15,381 nucleotides of DNA from Acidobacteriaceae bacterium (GTDB lineage Bacteria; Acidobacteriota; Terriglobia; Terriglobales; Acidobacteriaceae). This document shows, piece after piece, positions 13,932 through 15,381 of this stretch (positions within the stretch are counted from its first letter, which is position 1; every line of letters starts with the position of its first letter). Both the position numbers and the translations under genes were made by a program. The notes beneath the pieces were generated by a model that was not told the DNA's origin, did no database searches, and saw only the letters and a list, made by a program, of their open reading frames with translations. The DNA lies in the NCBI GenBank assembly GCA_030040175.1, contig JASHUF010000209.1, positions 1 to 15,381 of the forward strand. Reading direction: 5' to 3'.

Positions 13932-14687
13932 TCATTCGGCGCCCAGCTCGCGCAGAATGGCTACGGAGGCCGATGCGCCGATGCGGTTGGCGCCGGCGTC
14001 GAGCAGGGCGTGCACTTCGGCCAGAGTGCGAATGCCGCCCGCGGCTTTGACTCCGCAGCGCGCGCCGGCCACGCCGCGCATGAGGGCCACGTCGGCGGCG
14101 GTAGCGCCGCCCGAGGCAAAGCCGGTCGAGGTGCGGAGGAAGTCGGCGCCGGCCTGGATGGCGATCTCGGCGGCGCGCAGCTTCTCTTCCATCTTGAGCA
14201 GTGAAGTTTCGAGGATGACTTTGAGCAGCGTGCCATGATGGTGCGCGACGCCGGCGACGGCATGAATGGAGTGCTGGAGGGCGTGGTGATCGCCGCTCTT
14301 CAGCAGGCCGATGGGAATGGCCATATCCAGCTCGCGCACGCCCAGCCGGGCCAGGGCGGCGGCTTCATGGCGGAGAGTGGAAACCAGGGAGGCGCCGAAA
14401 GGAAATCCGAGGACCGCGCCCACCGGAACGCCGCTTCCGGAAAGCGCGTTGACCGCCGTCGAGGCCCAGACCGGGTTCACCATGGCGCAGGCAAAGCGAT
14501 AGCGCTCGGCCTCGTCGCAAAGCTGTTCGATCTGGGAGCGCGTGGCCTCGGGATGAAGCAGAGTGTGGTCGATGATGGAAGCCAGGGTCTGCCAGTTGGC
14601 GAGGGTCTGGGCAGCGAATGCGGGTGCATCGAACGTACCGTAGTCAAACTCAAGATCGGATTCCTGGATCGGGGTAATGGCTTTCAT
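13932..14687 (-). CDS. deoC: DeoC-family (deoxyribose-phosphate aldolase-like) protein with the Schiff-base lysine replaced by Arg
   Basis: DeoC cleaves 2-deoxyribose-5-phosphate to glyceraldehyde-3-phosphate and acetaldehyde. This 251-residue TIM-barrel protein has the family motifs IDHTLLHPEAT (39-49), VGAVLGFPFG (89-98), ELDMAIPIGLLKSGD (119-133), LLKVILET (154-161), GADFLRTSTGF (180-190), VKAAGGIRT (213-221) and RIGASAS (235-241). Mapped onto the E. coli enzyme, D102 is D121, K137 is K156 and K201 is K214. K167, the lysine that forms the imine with substrate, is R185 (codon CGC, 14133-14135). The fold and proton-relay residues are intact, so it may be an altered or inactive paralogue rather than a decayed gene. 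ATG 14687 follows AGGGAG by 8 nt and is preferred over the open TTG at 14723. Its neighbour hpt supports a nucleotide-salvage context. Confidence 0.88.
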   Translation of the reverse strand: MKAITPIQESDLEFDYGTFDAPAFAAQTLANWQTLASIIDHTLLHPEATRSQIEQLCDEAERYRFACAMVNPVWASTAVNALSGSGVPVGAVLGFPFGASLVSTLRHEAAALARLGVRELDMAIPIGLLKSGDHHALQHSIHAVAGVAHHHGTLLKVILETSLLKMEEKLRAAEIAIQAGADFLRTSTGFASGGATAADVALMRGVAGARCGVKAAGGIRTLAEVHALLDAGANRIGASASVAILRELGAE

Positions 14688-14763
14688 CCGTAAGGCTCCC
14701 TGCCGTACAAGCCCGGCTCTCAATTCGGCCTTTCGCGCGGTTCCCGAGTCGAGGCGGCCGCTT

Positions 14764-14805
14764 CCCGCACGGTGCGGGGCGGCTTTTCCTCAAGAAGAAG
14801 CCGCC
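14764..14805 (-). promoter_or_regulatory. Two adjacent perfect hairpins in the deoC leader
   Basis: CCCGCAC-g-GTGCGGG (14764-14778) and a stem of GGCGGCTT (14778-14785) with AAGCCGCC (14798-14805) lie back to back, about 75-120 nt before the deoC ATG and inside the leader predicted from the promoter at 14864-14892. Neither is followed by a T-run, so they are not attenuator-type terminators by themselves. I recognise no known riboswitch class. They are structure candidates only. Confidence 0.4.
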
Positions 14806-14863
14806 GGCATGAAACGGCTTGCGGTGGCTCTCAAAACCGCCGTACGGCAATCTCCGGAAGACG

Positions 14864-14892
14864 AGTATAGTTCACCCCGCCGCCCGGGCCAA
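14864..14892 (-). promoter_or_regulatory. Candidate sigma-70-type promoter for deoC
   Basis: On the minus strand TTGGCC (14892-14887, 4 of 6) and TATACT (14869-14864, 5 of 6) are separated by exactly 17 nt. This is the best-spaced promoter in the window. It sits after the hpt stop codon and predicts a start near 14857 with a leader of about 170 nt. It implies that deoC can be transcribed apart from hpt. Confidence 0.55.
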
Positions 14893-14957
14893 ATGAATAG
14901 ACGCAGGCGCGGGCGGTACGGCGAGGGATCGCGGGCAAGTACAGAAGTGTGACGCGC

Positions 14958-15381
14958 CTATTCGCCGGAAGCAGGCGGCATGAGGCAGATGTCAGGAAGG
15001 TTCCGGTAGCGCTCGGCGTAGTCCATCCCATAGCCGATGACAAAAAGATTGGGGATGGAAAAGCCCACGTAATCGGCGTTGATTTTTTCAATGCGGCGGG
15101 AGGGCTTGTCGAGCAGCGCGGCGATGCGCAGCGTCTTGGGATGCTGCTGGAGGAAGATCTTGCGCAGGTAGGCGAGGGTAAGGCCGGTGTCGAGGATGTC
15201 TTCCACTACCAGAACGTTCTTGCCCTCGATGGGCTGGTCGAGGTCCTTGATGAGCTTGACCGCGCCGGAGGAGCGCTGCCCGCTGCCGTAGCTGGAGACG
15301 GCGACGAAGTCGAAGGTGGCGTCAGCCTGGATGGCGCGGGCCAGATCGGCCAGAAAGGGCGCGGCGCCCTTGAGCACGCCG
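14958..15381 (-). CDS. hpt: Hypoxanthine (guanine) phosphoribosyltransferase, C-terminal part (start outside the window)
   Basis: Hpt joins hypoxanthine or guanine to PRPP to give IMP or GMP in purine salvage. The visible 141 codons begin inside the conserved GVLKGAAPFLADLAR block, so the gene runs past the window edge and the GTG at 15377 is internal. Counting from that GTG as residue 1, key parts are the flexible loop with SSYGSGQRSSG (28-38), the PRPP-binding VVEDILDTGLTL (57-68, acidic E59-D60) and the purine-contact region IPNLFVIGYGMDYAERYRNLPDI (108-130). All are typical of bacterial Hpt rather than of xanthine- or adenine-specific enzymes. The stop is TAG-type at 14958-14960 on the minus strand. 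The 270-nt gap to deoC has its own promoter candidate. Confidence 0.94.
   Translation of the reverse strand, partial: GVLKGAAPFLADLARAIQADATFDFVAVSSYGSGQRSSGAVKLIKDLDQPIEGKNVLVVEDILDTGLTLAYLRKIFLQQHPKTLRIAALLDKPSRRIEKINADYVGFSIPNLFVIGYGMDYAERYRNLPDICLMPPASGE

Noticed and set aside
14688..14957. A known riboswitch upstream of deoC
   Set aside because: Hairpins are present but I recognise no consensus core of a described class, so only a structured leader is reported.

Overview
This is a high-GC bacterial chromosomal window with conserved housekeeping and envelope genes on both strands. I see no phage, plasmid, insertion-sequence, tRNA, rRNA or CRISPR signature. Three things together suggest an acidobacterium of the Terriglobia/Acidobacteriales type: the gene styles (a long TolC-family protein with a Gly/Thr-rich insert, a two-PDZ HtrA with an Asn/Gln/Asp-rich loop, a GAF-GAF-SpoIIE phosphatase, a secreted type-B carboxylesterase), the GC-rich codon use, and several dispersed palindromic intergenic repeats. 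The taxonomy is inference; no marker gene in the window settles it.

Layout. 1-2565 (+): the 3' part of lysA (diaminopimelate decarboxylase), then a secreted type-B carboxylesterase. 2566-2809: a convergent spacer holding copy 1 of a palindromic repeat. 2810-5073 (-): a small exported peptidoglycan-binding-domain protein, preceded on the same strand by an HtrA/DegP-type periplasmic protease. 5074-5455: the htrA upstream region, with six tandem units of about 16 bp, a candidate promoter and long A/T tracts. 5456-7694 (-): an M20 metallopeptidase and, upstream of it, truA (tRNA pseudouridine synthase). 7695-7979: a divergent promoter region. 7980-10163 (+): a TolC-family outer-membrane efflux protein closed by a clear intrinsic terminator. 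10229-15381 (-), in transcription order: hpt (partial), deoC, a GAF-GAF-SpoIIE phosphatase, aroA. The spacers in this block are large (about 130 to 450 nt) and repeat-rich, so the four genes are probably separate transcription units.

How the genes relate. No single pathway unites the window. LysA (lysine, and removal of the cell-wall precursor meso-DAP), AroA (chorismate), TruA (tRNA), and Hpt plus DeoC (nucleobase and deoxyribose salvage) are core metabolism. HtrA, the peptidoglycan-binding protein, TolC and the esterase are envelope or exported functions. The SpoIIE phosphatase is a signalling protein whose anti-sigma/antagonist partners are not here.

Most notable: (1) the DeoC homologue has arginine where the Schiff-base lysine of deoxyribose-phosphate aldolase should be, while the other catalytic residues are kept; (2) a composite palindromic intergenic repeat occurs twice, one copy with its 3' module tandemly expanded at a 43-bp period; (3) a degenerate tandem array ends at the htrA translation start and carries a Shine-Dalgarno-like GAGG in several units; (4) heptanucleotide tandem arrays lie directly against the aroA and phosphatase starts.
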